DNA of 64,000 bases from Streptomyces sp. I05A-00742 (lineage in GTDB: Bacteria > Actinomycetota > Actinomycetes > Streptomycetales > Streptomycetaceae). The notes below the pieces were generated by a model. The model made no database searches, was not told where the DNA came from, and saw only the letters and a list, made by a program, of their open reading frames with translations. The stretch lies in NCBI RefSeq assembly GCF_013055795.1, contig NZ_JABETO010000001.1, forward strand, positions 184,375 to 248,374, in the 5' to 3' direction. Of the stretch, positions 63,164 to 64,000 are shown piece by piece (the stretch's first letter is position 1; the number at the start of each line of letters is the position of its first letter). A program made the translations under genes and the position numbers.

Positions 63164-64000
63164 GTGGCGGTGGGAGGCGGTTCGGCGGGGCGCAGGGCCC
63201 AGGAGGCCCGGCGGTACGAGCGGGAGTTGCGCGAGCAATTGCGGGCGGCCCAGCGGGCGGCCCGCCGCTGGGAGGCGGCGAGCGAGGGCGAACGCCGCAT
63301 AGCCGCCCGGCTGTTGATGCTCACCGAGCGGGGCTGGCGGCTGCTGGTCGACCGGCGGTGGCCCGGGACGCGCGCGGCCAACGTCGACATGCTGCTGGTC
63401 GGCCCCGGCGGCGTCTTCGTCGTCGACGTCAAGAGCTGGCGGTCCGCCCCCGAGGCCGCCGACGGCCGGCTGACCGCGGGCGGCGCCCGGCGCGACGACG
63501 AGGTGGGGAAGATGCTGGCCGTGACACGCCTCGCCGAGGGGGCCCTCGCCTCCCTGGGCCTGTCGCCCGTCGCCGTCCAGCCGCTGATGGTCTTCGCGGG
63601 CCACTCCGTCGACGGGCGGGTCGGCCGGGTGCGGCTGCTCGGGGAGAACGAGGTGGCACCGGCGCTGATGGCCGAGCGCCCGCGCCTCGCGGGGCCCATG
63701 GTCCGGGCGATGGCCGACCACCTGGAACAGGTCTTCCCGGCGTACGAACCGTCCTCCGTACCGGCGGACGCGGGGCCGGACGTACCGACGGACGCAGGGC
63801 CGGACGTACCGGCGGGCACGAAACCGGACGCACCGGCGGGCGCGGGACCGGACGGGCCGTCGTCGGCCGGTGCGTCGCCGGACGGACCGCCCGGCGGCCC
63901 CACCGGCGGCCCAGCCACCGGCCCCACCACCGGCCCCGCCGGGGACACCCTCTTCGACCTGGACGTCGCCCGCCTCCGCGACGCCGCCCTCGAAGCCGCC
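63164..64000 (+). CDS. NERD-domain protein (3' end outside the window)
   Basis: At least 279 residues, open to the right edge. A basic coiled-coil start (RRYERELREQLRAAQRAARR) leads to a NERD nuclease-related domain: GERRIAARLLMLTERGWRLL, then NVDMLLVGPGGVFVVDVKSW with the acidic and lysine residues of the fold, and PLMVFAGHSV. After that, Pro/Asp/Ala repeats of about 8 residues (VPADAGPD, VPTDAGPD, APAGAGPD) and a Pro/Gly/Thr-rich linker lead toward an unseen C-terminal domain. GTG 63164 follows CTGGAGTC. Confidence 0.82.
   Translation, partial: MAVGGGSAGRRAQEARRYERELREQLRAAQRAARRWEAASEGERRIAARLLMLTERGWRLLVDRRWPGTRAANVDMLLVGPGGVFVVDVKSWRSAPEAADGRLTAGGARRDDEVGKMLAVTRLAEGALASLGLSPVAVQPLMVFAGHSVDGRVGRVRLLGENEVAPALMAERPRLAGPMVRAMADHLEQVFPAYEPSSVPADAGPDVPTDAGPDVPAGTKPDAPAGAGPDGPSSAGASPDGPPGGPTGGPATGPTTGPAGDTLFDLDVARLRDAALEAA

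Overview
The window is a GC-rich chromosome segment from a Streptomyces-type actinomycete. The evidence is codons ending mainly in G or C, many GTG starts, TANNNT -10 boxes, and the combination of dnaG with an HrdA-like sigma factor, the fasR-fabD-fabH-acpP-fabF fatty-acid operon, an actinobacterial aceE beside a DUF3052 gene, and a set of TerD genes. From memory, the dnaG-to-ter order matches the conserved core of Streptomyces coelicolor. The sequence alone does not identify the species.

Layout. 1-5.2 kb: the end of an unidentified gene, DNA primase, a principal-type sigma factor, an FGGY sugar kinase and a small membrane protein. 5.4-6.1 kb: four tandem tRNA-Asn genes and one CAU-anticodon tRNA. 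6.1-18.8 kb: short housekeeping and stress genes, namely a thioredoxin, a histidine phosphatase, OsmC and Ohr peroxide-defence proteins, a MarR regulator facing an oxidoreductase, a sortase, a nitrilase, an MgtC-like protein and secreted enzymes. 18.9-25.3 kb: a membrane beta-propeller protein and the fatty-acid synthase operon with its PucR-type activator. 25.4-34.6 kb: pirin, a beta-lactamase-like hydrolase, MerR, a two-component system, a SHOCT protein, an alpha/beta hydrolase, and a TetR regulator facing an MFS exporter. 34.6-38.9 kb: aceE, DUF3052 and a one-cysteine peroxiredoxin. 39-48.6 kb: a Ter stress module with four TerD-family proteins, a TerC/DUF475 membrane protein, and a three-gene biosynthetic operon (aldolase, fused double phosphoribosyltransferase with PELOTA domain, HAD phosphatase). 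48.8-52.2 kb: a methyltransferase, an FmdB zinc ribbon, a coiled-coil secreted protein and a DUF4097 lipoprotein. 52.5-64 kb, beyond a tRNA-Val: an accessory-looking stretch with frameshifted genes, gene fragments, secreted proteins of unknown role, three small paralogous ORFs and the start of a NERD-domain protein.

Three patterns run across genes. (1) A dispersed repeat with a shared 25-bp core occurs in three intergenic gaps. The four genes whose 3' ends face it all switch from C-ending to G/T-ending codons near their ends. (2) At least eleven genes have a TANNNT box 6-7 bases before the start codon and no clear ribosome binding site, which predicts leaderless mRNAs. (3) Short tandem duplications lie at or across several gene ends.

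The most unusual items are the tRNA-Asn array with chimeric inner copies, the PRTase-TRSP-PRTase-PELOTA fusion in the Ter module, a DUF2975 gene thrown out of frame at a run of eight G beside a double palindromic operator, a secreted pyroglutamyl-peptidase homologue with serine where the catalytic cysteine should be, and the three-member family of ~60-residue proteins.
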